Below, piece after piece: positions 33,726-45,618 of a stretch of 60,000 bases of DNA (position 1 is the first letter of the stretch; every line of letters starts with the position of its first letter). Below the pieces are notes generated by a model, which was not told where the DNA came from, ran no database searches, and saw only the letters and a list, made by a program, of their open reading frames with translations. This stretch comes from Polytrichum commune. Lineage: Eukaryota; Streptophyta; Polytrichopsida; Polytrichales; Polytrichaceae. The stretch spans positions 1,242,001 through 1,302,000 of the forward strand of contig OX485809.1 in assembly GCA_950295325.1 (NCBI GenBank). The letters are read 5' to 3'. Position numbers and translations under genes: made by a program.

Positions 33726-34566
33726 AACCACTAACCGTGCACTTTACCGTGCACTTCACCGTGCACTTCACCGTTCACTTTTAATCTCGACCGTCCAATC
33801 TCCGTGCTTCCATGGTAATTTTGAATCTTTTTATGATTGAACAGTTAAGGAAATTGAAGTGGGAGCTCAAAAATGTTACATTTCAAGATTTAGAAGCAAA
33901 TGCAAAAAGAATAAGCATCAAACAAACAATATTGATGCTCCAAGGTGGATCAATTTTCTCGTCAAATTCCAATGACAAGTAAGACAATATTTTCAATTTG
34001 ATTATGTAAACTTGATTTTTGCTTCATTGTATGTCATGTATGTTAGTATGTCAACCTCTCAATTTTTACAAGCATTATTGATTTTCAAATATTTGATTTT
34101 GTATGTTGTTACAGGAACAATGTCCATCAACAAGAAGACCTTTCCAACATCTTGAAGATTCCTTCATTCCCTAAAGCTTCTAGAAGAAAACCTAAGAATC
34201 CTAAAAGATTGAATCCTCATGGAAAATGCTTAACTTCACAAACATATACTTTGGAAAGGCAAAGAGTTGCAAACGAGTTGGAAGACGAGTTTAACAAGCA
34301 AGAAGAGAAGAAGCAAAGAAGAGCAAACCTTGCAAAAGCGAAGAATGATGAAAAAATCTGGAAGCAGCTTGAAAGGGAGAAGGTAGCAGAACTGAAGAAG
34401 AAAGAAAAACAAAAATGCCCAACAGAAAATAAGGTTGAGAAAAAACAAGAAATGAGGCTTAAAAGCCAACAACGTCCAACAGTCGTGTTTGCCAAAAAAG
34501 AAGAGCTTCTTTTGTAATGCCTCTAGCAAAAGTTGAATGAACATTGATAGTGCACGGTTAGTGGTT
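33726..34566 (+). mobile_element. Candidate gene-carrying TIR element
   Basis: A perfect 18-bp inverted repeat, AACCACTAACCGTGCACT at 33726-33743 and its complement at 34549-34566, encloses 841 bp holding one two-exon gene. Inside the left end, ACCGTGCACTTY is repeated about four times (33735-33780), the sort of subterminal repeat that transposases bind. No clear target-site duplication was found, so the superfamily is unassigned. A related end-like string, AGTGCACGGCTAG, occurs near 36792, without a partner. Confidence 0.6.
33812..34517 (+). CDS. Unrecognised basic/acidic coiled-coil protein, two exons
   Basis: ATG at 33812 lies in a CCATGG context. Exon 1 is 33812-33978; intron GTAAGA...TTACAG; exon 2 is 34115-34517 ending in TAA. 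Phases agree (2 then 1) and the join restores one frame of 190 codons, 189 residues. The N-terminal third (about residues 11-45) is a short amphipathic segment (KLKWELKNVTFQDLEANAKR). The middle is proline/lysine-rich (SFPKASRRKPKNPKRLNPHG). From about residue 95 it is a K/E/R-rich heptad-like coiled coil with EEKKQRRANLAKAKN and KKKEKQK runs, which could also serve as nuclear signals. I recognise no catalytic motif. The LTS-x-n-E-rich tail is loosely reminiscent of the charged C-termini of pogo-like transposases, a weak inference. The gene fills the space between the two terminal inverted repeats. Confidence 0.6.
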
Positions 34567-34569
34567 AAG

Positions 34570-35970
34570 GTAGTTAATTTCCAATGCCCAATACAGTTGT
34601 ATAAAGAACTATGAAAAGGTCATGATTTTTCAATAAAAAATTCCATTTTACTTTTCAACACTAATATTAAGTGAACCATTAATTTAATTCAAATACCAAA
34701 TTTGGAAAATTTTGCTACCCACCTCAAAAAATAAAACATCAAAGTCAAATGTGCATGGTTAGTAGCATGCCTACGATAAGCGTCTTCTAGTGGATACATT
34801 TTGAATTTTTAACATGTGTAGAGGTTTGATAGCAAGATGAATCAATCCAAATGGGGAACATAAGAGTCGGTGTTGTTGTTTTTGGAGCCAACATGAATAT
34901 CTTCATAACTTTTGAAGCAAAAGTCATAGGTGACCTATATTGGTAATCTTTCAAATATTTCTAGTGTACCTCTATATTAGAGTTCATCACATGTCAAACT
35001 TCGTGAGAGGTGCACTTAGGCTAGACGAAGGCACCATATCGATAGACAATGCATATAATGGTATCAAAGAACCTACATGACCGATATGAAAATCATAATA
35101 CCAATAAAGTATTGATAATTAATTAATTTCACAAATTGCGAGGATCTTTGCGTGCTTGAATATTTGTTTGGGTCAATACCACCAGACTAAAACCATATTG
35201 GTACTAGGGTGATTGTACCGAAGTGGAAAATGAAGGTTTTTACTCAAGGGGGGGGGGGGGATTCACTCCCTCTTGTGTTATGTAACCATGTGCGTACAAA
35301 GGGTATTTTTATGGGGGCTATTTACCTCCTCATTTGGACTTTAGGGAAGCCTTTAAGTAGAAAAATAGAAGCTTCACCAAATCTTCAACACCCTCTAGGT
35401 AATTATAAAAGAAACCCTAGACTATTTCAAATGATGTTGAATTATTTATAAAATTTTGATTTACTCGTACCGTACGAAGGCAAGATTAAGACTCCAATAT
35501 GGCATGGCGTATATCCACGTTGCTATATATTGGTGAGAGAAGAGTGTACACATCATAACCCAATCGTTCAATTTTCATCCATTTTGCATGTGAATATACT
35601 TATTCAATTTCTTTTTAAATCACTCTATTATTTTTATCATACTAATTTCTTCCTACCTCAAACCTAAAGTGGGGAGTTTTCCCCTTCAAGCTAAATTATA
35701 TATAATCACATGTTCCACAATTTAAGTAGGCTATGGTAGCTCCAAAGTTTCTATAAATTTTCTTGCCAATGAATAAAGAAGACCATGTAGTTGTTCTCAC
35801 GTCGGTTTCTACTTTTCGGCCGGTCAGCTCTCCGAGAGTTTTTACTGAAGTAAAGTGAAAGTTTTTGCACGATATAAGCACAGGCCGTAAGCTTGAAAGA
35901 TATGAAAAGGAGAAGAAAACATTAATAAAATACCCATATCTTATTGTTACCCGAAAAAAACCGACAATAC
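34570..35970. other. Gene-free region
   Basis: AT-rich DNA without recognisable genes. A 13-base G run lies at 35248-35260. A 'gcatggttagtagcatgcc' string near 34753 faintly resembles the end of the TIR element just upstream. Confidence 0.5.
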
Positions 35971-35974
35971 CTCA

Positions 35975-36430
35975 TTACACATACACGAGTTCAATACAAT
36001 CTGGACACTGGAAGGCGACAAACTGCGAGCACTGAAAAAATTCCTCCTCCTCCTCCTCCTCCTCATCATCAATGTCAGTGGAGCTATGCGCTTGTTGTTT
36101 TCTCTGACTCTCGCTGCGACTCATTGAATGCAAGTCCCTGAGGTGAGTACAAGCCGCACTTTTGGAATTCACGTGTCTGACTCGAATGTTTTAACTCCGG
36201 GAATTGATTTCGTGATTTGTGGCTCGATTTCGCACGTCAAGAGCTCGGGGGCGGCCATAACTCCCTTCGAATCGAAGCTCTTGCATTCCATCCTTCACTC
36301 AATTGAAGTCCAGATTGTGTGAGCTGATCTCTCATGATCATGTTGCAGCTGTATGATTCAAGCGGCTCTCTTAATTTGCTCGCCATAACTCTCTCTCTTT
36401 GCATTTCTAACCTAGAAATGCCATAACCCA
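35975..36430. other. GC-richer island of uncertain nature
   Basis: This stretch is less AT-rich than its surroundings. On the minus strand a 65-codon frame (36172-35975) ends in a run of eight glutamates followed by a C-x10-C-x2-C pattern, encoded partly by the (TCC)n repeat at 36042-36063. On the plus strand TGAG|GTGAGTA near 36142 looks like a splice donor. Either could be the edge of a degraded gene. No family is recognised. Confidence 0.25.
36042..36063. repeat. (TCC)n microsatellite
   Basis: About seven TCC units followed by TCATCATC. Confidence 0.9.
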
Positions 36431-36919
36431 TGAAAATGAGGTGATTTTAACGCATTGAACATCTGGTCTGACAATCATGAGATAATTTCCCAAGATAGAC
36501 GAGAACGATTCATGAAGAATGCAAGTTGTTTCATGTTTTTCCGCCCTGTACAAAAGATGCTACAATTTTTCAAAGTGGAAAGTTGTTCAACCCCCTACTC
36601 GTTCACTAGATTCTCCCTACACTGAGCACGGTAATCCGCATTTCGATATAGGAACATTGCCTAAATCGGTTACCTCATGAGTACATTAATATTTGACTCT
36701 CATTGGCTACACTAAGTGTGCATGCATTGAAGTTGCCGCCGAGCCATGATCTGTTTTAGAAATGGCACTTCACTATAAAGACGGCGGTCTAGTGCACGGC
36801 TAGAGGGTGGTTAAGGGGTAATGGTATTTCTACCTTAAGGGCCGGTTTGCACCATGGACCTTGAAGTCGGACCATGGAAGATGGCCTTTTTTCATGGTCC
36901 GATCTATGATCGGGGAGAA

Positions 36920-37130
36920 CCGGCAGTTAGTTATAGGTGAACCGGTTGAGTTTGAGAAATAACCGGTTGAAGTTCAAGATTGTAGGGTAATTGCGAATCA
37001 TTTTAGAGGAATTTATAGAATATACCCCAATTTAATAAAGGAAAACCGAAGGATGTCAACATGTAACCGGTTGGACTTGCAAACACTAGGATCTCAACCG
37101 ATGATGCCCGAAAACTCTCCCCGATCACTG
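36920..37130 (+). repeat. Family G repeat with three AACCGGTT sites
   Basis: It contains AACCGGTT at 36940-36947, 36961-36968 and 37065-37072, plus the family strings 'gttgagtttgagaaata', 'ggaaaaccgaaggatg' and 'gatgatgcccgaaaactc'. The site spacing is shared with the other copies. Confidence 0.6.
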
Positions 37131-37639
37131 GGTCCGATTTCTTCATAAAAACGTTTTACAAAGTCCTTGGGCTCCTCACTAGGTGCAAACTCAATGTGGA
37201 CCAAGAGGAATGACCAAAAAGGACAATTTAGAACAAATTCAATTGGGACCATTCTTTTGTCTTCATCTTCTCTTCCCCGAAAGAATCTCATTGAAATTTT
37301 ATTGTAAAACTATTTCTCTGCCATGGGCCCTTGCTTTTTTATACAATAGCACCTTTTTTTTTTGTCTCTCCTATCATAAAGCCTGTTGGACCATATCACT
37401 GGACATTGTACGCCTTAAAATATGTCTTTTGGAGACCTCGAACTTCATGATCACTCTAAATTTTTTTTCTTGATGTAAACCGAAGAGGTCTCGGGACAAG
37501 TTCAATAGCCAATCACATATTTTATAGAGCCTTGGGACGACTTCATAGTCCATGGTGTAAACAACACCTAAGTTCGCTGATCTCTTGCTTTGTAGATCAA
37601 ATTTCACGAGGTAGGTTATAAAGATGATGGTTTTATGCA

Positions 37640-37678
37640 AGCCGTTCAAGGTTGGAGTAGTACTCGGATGGGTGACCC
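37640..37678 (+). other. 5S rRNA-like fragment
   Basis: AGTACTCGGATGGGTGACC, with GAGT just before it, matches the highly conserved internal-promoter part of plant 5S rRNA with one mismatch over 23 bases. Similarity fades upstream and I could not find the A-box half, so this is not a 5S gene. It is fused on its right to a family B end ('caaatataggttctcaatcaagataag', to about 37735). It may be a 5S-derived SINE scrap or a captured piece. Confidence 0.6.
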
Positions 37679-37744
37679 CACACGCCACCCAAATATAGGT
37701 TCTCAATCAAGATAAGGAAACGAATAAAGCCCATCTTTTTGAAA

Positions 37745-39120
37745 GTTATAAAAGAAGACAAAAGAAGACAAAATTGCATTGCACTCATGTTATATAATAG
37801 ATGTTACGTGTCAATTCTTTTGTCTTCCTATAATTGACATGTGTGCAATGCAATATACATTAACTAAATATTTCTTGACTAGAACTGGTCAATGCATTAC
37901 TAGCGTATGAATCCAAGGTAACTTCCCATGTTTATGAAAGGAATATGCAAATCTACCACAATGATAGATTCACAAATTTCCGATGACACATGATAATTGT
38001 CATGGACTCATATGCTTATAGTGTTGGTAGAGCACTGAATATAGTTAAAGCCATTGTCTTTGATGAATTCCACTTAAGTTTTTGAGCAAACGCAAATCAC
38101 TCCCTACACATTCTACCATACTGTTCCCTCAATAACACATAATTCTACAATTTTTTTTTGTCATTGGAGGTCCTAATCCTTCTTCTTGACATAAATAACA
38201 AACATAGATCAACATATGATCCTCAAGTGTTCCATAAGTTGTTGCATCTATGAGCAATATCATTACAAAACACCATATAACATCTATTAAAAATTCATAT
38301 TTATATTAGAAATTTGAGCCTATTTTTAAATGTGAATGTATCGGTCACCTCAATTCAATGGGTGAACCTGTTTATATACTTTCAAATATATCTAAATCTT
38401 ATGAGAGAATTATGAGTCTTCAATGCATATGTTTAAATATAGAACTACTTTATTTCATAATGAAATCCATATGCTACAAAAATAACCAATCATAACATAA
38501 TATTTTTTTAAAAAAATTCAACAATACTTTAATAACCAACGCATATTATAGATTCAGAGGTACCTACCATTTTAGCATGGTCCAATGATGAATTGGGCCA
38601 TGGTCTAGTTCCCTTCAAATACTAGAGCATGTCTAGTATTTGAAACATTGTCTTTCTAGAGCTTTGCATAGATGATATGCAAACATTTCAATGCTCCCCA
38701 TTTGTTTAAGCATCATACTTGCCTTTTAGAATTAGGTTAGAATAACCTAAAAAATTTATGGATGTAACAAATATCCACATTGGTTATCAACTTATCAAAG
38801 GTTTGCACAAAGTCAACCCCTAACAATTAATGAATTAATGAATTAATTATTGCATATATATGACAATTAAGATGTTTCCACAAGACACGGTATGTTGAGA
38901 GTAGTCATATATATGTAAAAAAAGTAAAAATGGATTGATATACAAAAATCCGGTTATGATATTTGATCCGTGTATATTGTTCAAGTACAAAAACACCAAA
39001 TATTAAATTTCAATCAACCGATGAGAAAACAAATTTGGGTAGTTACACTAGAAGCTAATTGAGTGCTAGATATGGTTTGTTGATAGCACTTGATTACAAA
39101 CCATATATATATATATGGTA
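37745..39120. other. Gene-free, very AT-rich region
   Basis: No frames worth calling. A local inverted pair, 'tgcattgcactcatgttatataat' against 'ataattgacatgtgtgcaatgca' (37774-37855), could form a hairpin. Confidence 0.5.
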
Positions 39121-39123
39121 ATA

Positions 39124-39712
39124 GTCCTACAGTCAAACACCAACTCTAGGGAGGTGACAACTTTACAAGGTTAGGCACTGCGCAATCCCATCCATGTCTT
39201 TCCTACAACTTTGACTTCGACACCACTGAAGCCATGAGCCATGTTTGAGTGATGCCCTAATGTAATGTTTGAATAATTCCCTAATGTAATGTTTGAATGA
39301 AGGCGATTGTCCTACTGTCAAACACCAACTCTAGGGAGGTGACAACTCTACAAGGTTGGGCACTGCGCAATCGCATCCATGTTTTTCCTACAACCTTGAC
39401 TTCAACACCACTGAAGCCATGGACCATGTTTGAGTGGTTCCCTAATGTAATGTTTGAATGAAGGCAGTCGTCCTACTGTCAAACACCAACTCTAGGGAGG
39501 TGACAACCGCACAATGTTGGGCACTGTGCAATCGCATCCATGTTTTTCCTACAACCTTGACTTCAACACCACTGAAGCCATGGATCATGTTTGAGTGGTT
39601 CCCTAATGTAATGTCTGAATGAATGCAGTAGTCCTACTGTCAAACACCATTTCTAGGAAGGTGACAACTCCACAAGGTTGGGCACTGCGCAATCGCATCC
39701 ATTTCTTTCATG
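39124..39712 (+). repeat. Tandem array of ~162-bp units
   Basis: Four units begin at about 39124, 39308, 39469 and 39631 with CCTACTGTCAAACACC (first copy CCTACAGTC). Steps are 184, 161 and 162 bp; the first unit is longer because a 'ccctaatgtaatgtttgaat' piece is doubled. The last unit breaks off at 'catccatttctttc'. Units agree at well over 90 percent by eye, so the array is young. Confidence 0.85.
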
Positions 39713-40083
39713 CACTCGCCCATCTCTACTTCCGGTCAAGCTTGGAGGATGTTGTCACTATTAAAAGTGATGGTGAGAGTGCATCCAACTTGGATATTGA
39801 AGGTGCACATACCTTTCAGATTGCATGATTGTCAGATATTGAGGCTCCTCATCCAGTGGATGCTGCTACATCTACTTTGAGGGCCTTCAATAACTTCCAT
39901 TTTGTGTATCATGAGGTGCCCATGAAGCCTAACAAACAAGCTACCCAAGATTGTTTTGGAGTTGTGAGCATGTGGTCACATTGTGCATCTAGGGGTCTAC
40001 ATAAACCAAATTTTAAAATTTCTACAATATTATTCATCCCACGAGGTAATTGGAGAGCCACACAGAAGCATCCGTGTCTAGGA
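39713..40083 (+). pseudogene. Possible coding relic after the tandem array
   Basis: From the end of the array one frame stays open for about 120 codons apart from a single TGA at 39826-39828. The translation has ordinary protein composition (for example SLEDVVTIKSDGESASNLDI and NNFHFVYHEVPMKPN) but I recognise no family. The frame runs back into the last tandem unit, so part may be accidental. Confidence 0.3.
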
Positions 40084-40089
40084 TAATGA

Positions 40090-41870
40090 CTGCATTTGCG
40101 TGTGTACCTTTCCCAATTGTTGTATTCACTGTTGGGTTTTCATGATGGTAAATCTTAAGATCTCAAGTACAAAATTTAGTATAAAATCTATAAATTTTAA
40201 TAATATTTATCCATTGAATCATAGATAGACTTTCAATTAGAGCTTTTTTAATATCTCCAAAAGCTACATTATTTTGAAAGTCCCAAGATGTTTTTGAAAT
40301 ATTTGTATGTATCCAATGTTTTATTTTTATTTTTATCCTCACATTTACATCTATTTGGTGTATAGAAATTATCAAGTATATATAATATAAAATTTGGTAT
40401 TGATTACTCAATTTAAAGCTTAAATTGGTTATATTTATGTATTTGATGACCTTTTCTCTTTATTTTTTTCCTTTTTTGGGTAGGTTCAATCAAGATCCAT
40501 TAAATCTTATATTGTATCAAATATGTTGTTATTCAGGGTGACAATCAAATTCTAGTTTCTTTGTATGGATCACATCATAAACTGTGACATTGCATTCCCA
40601 CGCACATATATGTTGTTATGCAATGATCATAACAATTATGGAATGCATTGGCCTAGAGGAAAACACTTTGTGCTGACATTATAAAACCATCAACATTGAA
40701 GTATAGGGTGCCTAAAATACTTTGAAGTAAGAAGTTATAAAATTATTATCATTTGTATATAGGCATTGCAATGAAATATGTTATAACTAGTAATGGGAGA
40801 TCTTGAGGTGGCAGACTATAATTTTGTTGGCCATAACACACATAGTAAAAAAAAATGAAACAACATTTTAGTATAGGTATATAAGTATAGCTTGAATTTA
40901 AAAAAACAAAAAGGGAAAATTGGCAATGTAATTGTCACTATGGTGGGGATATTTGTCAAAAAGTGTTCTAAGTATATTGAAATGCAGTTTATTTTAAAAT
41001 GGACAATTTGGATGCACGGGCATGGCCAATGATGTGTGACTTTAGATATAGTGTGTCCGTGATAATTGAGTTTGCATTCATTCAGGTGTTGTCCATGACC
41101 ATGCCTGATGCATCTCTCATAACTAGAGTAAGGTGGGTGGCTCCTCAAACAAGAATGCCCTTAAGTAATTTACAACACATAGGTACAAATCCAACTTTAT
41201 TTGAACATTCATGTTTTAAGGATAGTTATTACTAGCACTCCATCAACACAAAAGAGATTTATCTCGACCCATGAATCCGCAAGTGTAACTCTCATGTTCC
41301 GCATTTGAATTTTCCCACCAACATATAGAAGCACCGTCAAGAGCATATAAAGCATGCATGCCTTATGTTCACTCTTCTTGATTAAACATCTATATTGGCA
41401 CAGTATACGGCAAACCTTGTCATTCACGACCAATATGACATTACAAAAATGTGAATTATCATAGTGACATAAAGTAGCATATGACACTCATTACAATATT
41501 TAGTGTAATGACGATAACCCATGAAAGTTGTAAATTCACTTAAGACTCTAAGAAACGATTTCGATTGCTATGCAAATATTCAATACATGGGAGGGAATTG
41601 GTACCATTCGTGCAAGTAATTGTGAATTATGATGAACTAATTACTAGAGTGGGATATGAAGCCATCGATGTCTTTGGTTCAATGCTTGGGCCATTGTCAC
41701 GTCATAAACTTCAATGAACTCTGCATAAGTTATTGTACTCATACCAAACGTGGCTCAGATCGATGAAGCCAGCACGGAAGATCGAACCTCAGAGATCCTG
41801 GCCTTTTGTTTAATCAATGTCGACAATTTATTTGAAGGTAGATGGGGTTTGAATGGACCACTTAATTAGA
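40090..41870. other. Gene-free region
   Basis: AT-rich. A lone family C-type right end, ACACTCATTACAATATTTAGTGTAATG, is at 41483-41510 without a clear left partner. Open frames on both strands are short and composition-driven. Confidence 0.5.
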
Positions 41871-41879
41871 GCTTCAATC

Positions 41880-42234
41880 GCACGAGATTAACACATGCGA
41901 TTAGTACGAGACGGTTAATTAGCGGATTCAAATCGGTGTGGGCAACCACTTTATCATAAATTTTGGAGCGTGTTTGAATATCATCGTTAATTATCATGAT
42001 CGGCATTGAATAGTCCCGTCTTTCATTAATGATCACATAGGTTCCCTCAACTATGTTGGTTATTGAATCTAAAGTAGTTTGGTATTTCATATTGGGTGTG
42101 TTACTTAGCATGTAGTCCAATTTTTTTCTTCCAAATACATGTCTTTGTAGTGTTCTTTTTTGGATTCAAACCTGACCTTTACATTACTTAGATATAGGTT
42201 TCTGATTATGATGGGTGATCGAATTAGATTTGTC
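41880..42234 (-). mobile_element. Family B MITE, reverse
   Basis: It reads through the reverse family core ('aggttccctcaactatgttgg', 'tagtccaatttttttcttc', 'acatgtctttgtagtg') to a terminus GTCTACCT followed by TAG. The left end near 41880 is eroded. Non-coding. Confidence 0.55.
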
Positions 42235-42239
42235 TACCT

Positions 42240-43690
42240 TAGATAAAAATACATGCATTGAGAATCATGTGGCGTTGAGGTGCTCAAATTATGAGTTGAA
42301 CAATATGAAATTCTAACACCAGGTTACAGAATTTTCAATTGTGCACAATGTGTACTTTGGGACTCATATGTTGTTATTAGTGGTAGGTGTCTCCTCCACT
42401 GCCCTTGAGGAGGCCCAATTGTTCGTTCTTTTTCTCCACATCGATGCCCAATTCTTGATACAACATACACCTCTTATGGTTTCATCCCCGCTTCACCACG
42501 ATCGTTTACGAGAGTGAAAAACATTGTTGACCAATGTTGAGCAGGTGTCTAGGTTCAACATGGATATGAATAAGGGTGTGTGTACATGTATCGATAACCC
42601 ACCATAGCCGATGTCACATCCTTCTATACAAATATCGATACCCTCTTTTAGTGCACCAACGTGCCACAGAAAGATTCCATGGCATCACCTATTTATCCGT
42701 GGACATTTTTACAATGAAAAATCCATACCATGACAACTTAGATTTCAAATTCCAAGTTTTCTTCTGGTGCCTTACCCACTAGTACGCATAAAAAACTATA
42801 TACAAACGCCCGAGTGAAGATGCATGGATGAACGGAACGAGCAAATGCTCATCCACAACCATCTTTGAGCAAGCCTTGGTGTCGCTTGGGAACTCAAAAG
42901 TCGCTTGACCTTTGGTGTTGTTGTGTGGTTGCGCAGGCCACCACCAATATCAGATATTGCCATCTACAACTTCACATTTGGTTGTCATAAGACCCTCCAC
43001 CACCCATCGAAAGGTGGCAGTATCCCATAGACGAAGAGGCTCGTCATTCATGCTTGCTTCGTCAAGAAGCCATCCGTTTATATTTATATACCTATCCAAC
43101 TTCACATTTGTTTGATATCAATCTTGGAAAAAACTAGTTTGCGCATCAAGAGAATTTAATCAAGTGAGGCCCAACATGCCGTTGGATGCAAGGATTTTGG
43201 CTATGAAAGACCGAAAAGCTCAAGATGTCGAGATCATGCGCACCCTCTCCATGGTACTTTATAAAACCTTGTGGTGATAATCATCTAATTACAAGAAGAT
43301 CCAAAGTTGACGCTAGGTAGGCATTTAAAGCAATTAGTTTCCTCCTATAAGTAGATTACGTATTTGGAGAAAAGTGAGACTTTGTTCCGTTGCTCTCGAG
43401 AATCAAACTACCAAGATTCTAGCATAAAACCAACAAGATCTAGACATCGTGAGTTCTTCAACTTGAATATGGACATAACATTATTAAGTACTGAATATGA
43501 GTCTCCATGCACTAGGTTGGGGCATCTCATGGTTATATTCTCAGGGCCTCGATGAACGAACGCACATTGCTTAATAATGTTATGGAGACTGCATGACTTT
43601 CTTTATGCTAAATCCAATGTCCGGGAGATTTTTGAGCACAACTAGTCAAAATTCTACTGTTTCAGAGTCCAATCGATTACATGTTGACAA
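42240..43690. other. Gene-free region
   Basis: Slightly less AT-rich than neighbours, with short open frames (42576-42782, 42912-43115) of no recognisable family. Nothing firm can be called. Confidence 0.45.
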
Positions 43691-43830
43691 CTTCCGGTAT
43701 TTGTTTACTAAATTGGGATATATTCCATAGATCCTCTTAAACGATTGGTAATTTTCTTGAAGTCTTGATGAACTTCAGCCGGTAAATTCTCAAGCTCAAC
43801 CGGTTCATGTGTAACTAGCGGTTGATTCTT
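43690..43830 (-). repeat. Family G repeat, reverse
   Basis: It contains the reverse family strings 'gggatatattccatagatcctct', 'ttcttgaagtcttgatgaacttc' and AACCGGTT at 43798-43805. Confidence 0.55.
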
Positions 43831-44324
43831 CCCATTTATTGGCCAAATCCAAATTTGGAGCAAGGATTGACTAGAAATGAAAATGAGTGAGCACATGGGG
43901 TTGTCTTGGTTGAAGAGTAGGGAGATTTGTACATTTGCATCAAAGTGTGTACTTCTAACTACCTTGAAGAATTTGTGGAGGAGGATTAATGCGGGATACA
44001 ACGTGCCGAGAAGGCAGCCAAAGGGGCATACACATGAACAATATACGTGGAAGCCCGATGAGGTATAGCCAATCCCATCCCAACTTAATAGCATTTTATC
44101 GAAGCCTTATAAGAGTACTAAGTGGGTTTAAAATGTCATATATTGAGAATTAATTAATTAATTAATTAATTGTTGGTCAAAGTACCAATTTTGTTGACTC
44201 AAAAGTTTTATTTTGAAAGCTTCATAAATTGAATGGGTTTGGACGACTCACATATCATTTGGAACTGGAAAAGATAGCGTAGACAGGTACGTAGTCATTT
44301 GGTTGATTTCTTGGTGGCTATGGG

Positions 44325-44512
44325 GGCGTCCTTGTTTGGTGGGGCGGGGGTGGTCCTTGGTGGGCTCTAGGTGTCGTTGTCACTATTTACGTGTTGGTGT
44401 GATGCATTGAAGGGGTTCCGCCTCCCCTCGGAGTGGGTGTGTCTTCCTTGGATTTTTTTATGCACTTTGGCGTTGGCTTTTTGGCCTTCTATCTTTGAAA
44501 TAAATAAATAAA
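44325..44512 (+). mobile_element. Diverged relative of the 5978-6166 SINE
   Basis: The 3' body CTTTGGCGTTGGCTTTTTGG and CCTTCTATCT matches the SINE at 5978-6166 and is followed by an AAATAAATAAATAAA tail. A B-box-like GGTTCCGCCTCCC is at 44415. No target duplication was found. Confidence 0.45.
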
Positions 44513-44653
44513 GGTTAAGGCCCATGAGATTGGGAATGAAAGATACTTTAGAAAGAAAGCCATGTGAGGGGATATTGTGCAATTTTAAGCTTTAACATAA
44601 GAAATCTGTGTCAGGTTGAAGAGTTCACGTTCTAAGATAGGCTCTTAAGGTAG

Positions 44654-44950
44654 ATGTTCCTTAGATGGGTACTTTTCTAGAATCACGATACGTGATTAGC
44701 AAGTCCAAATTGTGCCCATAGCTACTTTTGTATCTGATGTGAATATCTTATACATGATCAAAGTGATGATTCTTGTGCTCCTCAAGTGCTCATATAGGAC
44801 CTCTACCGACCATGTTAGGATACATATATATTTTGATCATAGTCCAACCCCTTTTCAACACACGTCTTTCTGGTGCAAGCCCTAAGATTCACACCTAACC
44901 ACATACCACTCAAATTTAGGTGTCCAAGTTATTGTTGCGTTTGATTCCTT
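44654..44950 (-). mobile_element. Family B MITE, reverse, eroded right end
   Basis: It starts AGGTAGATG after TA. It carries the reverse core ('gattagcaagtccaaattgtgcc', 'catagtccaacccctttt', 'acctaaccacataccactc') and fades near 'ggtgtccaagttattg'. Confidence 0.55.
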
Positions 44951-45289
44951 AGGCACGTAGACAATGTACCTGAATGAGGTGAAGATGTTTAGGAGCTTGT
45001 CACTGGATTATCCTTGGCATCCACTCTTAGGAATTACGAGGAAATTGAATGCAGGCACAATTTGGAGTTGCTAATTAATCATCTCGCACTAGATCATTGC
45101 ATGCTTCGTATCCTACGAGAAGTGGGTGCAGGCCTAAAAGTGTCTCTTTAAAGCTTGCTTGCTTGGAGGATTCAACTCATGTAATTGTAAGTCATTTACG
45201 GCAACGTCCGGGGAGATTTTAGGGCATTATCAGTCGAGATCCTCGTGTTTCCAAGTCCAGCTGGTTACATAATGACATCATCTTCTGGC

Positions 45290-45612
45290 TCTTCTTTACG
45301 AAACTGGGGTGTATTCCTTAGATTCCTCTAAAATGATGGGCGATTTTCCTGAAGCCTCGATCTTCAACTGGTTGTTTCGCAAACCCAACCGGTTCATCGG
45401 CAACTAGCAGCCAGTTCTCCCTGTTCATTGAGAGTGAGAGCCCCCACATACTATATGAAGACTTGGAAACGCAAAACGATGACAGGCAGTGAAATTGGGG
45501 TATATTCTATAGATTCCTCTAAAATAATGGGCAATTTTCCTGAAGCCTCGATCGTCAACTGGTTCATCGGTAACTAAGCAGCTGGTTCTCCCCTTCATTA
45601 ATTTATGGGCCC
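45290..45612 (-). repeat. Tandem pair of family G repeats
   Basis: Two copies (about 45300-45425 and 45485-45600) share 'gtatattc-tagattcctctaaaat', 'attttcctgaagcctcgatc' and 'cagttctcccc/tggttctcccc'. The second lacks about 19 bp, including the AACCGGTT at 45387-45394, between two short 'ggtt' strings. This looks like a microhomology deletion. Confidence 0.6.
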
Positions 45613-45618
45613 CCCCAC

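Noticed and set aside
34217-34544. Minus-strand frames rich in Ser/Phe/Leu
   Set aside because: Complement of the lysine-rich exon at 34115-34517. The plus-strand frame continues across a phase-matched splice and is the better choice.
36788-36830. Second copy of the 33726-34566 TIR element
   Set aside because: Only one end-like string (AGTGCACGGCTAG), no facing partner within about 1.5 kb and no gene between.
37774-37855. Possible microRNA hairpin
   Set aside because: The inverted pair is short and separated by AT-rich filler. Without small-RNA data there is no reason to call it.
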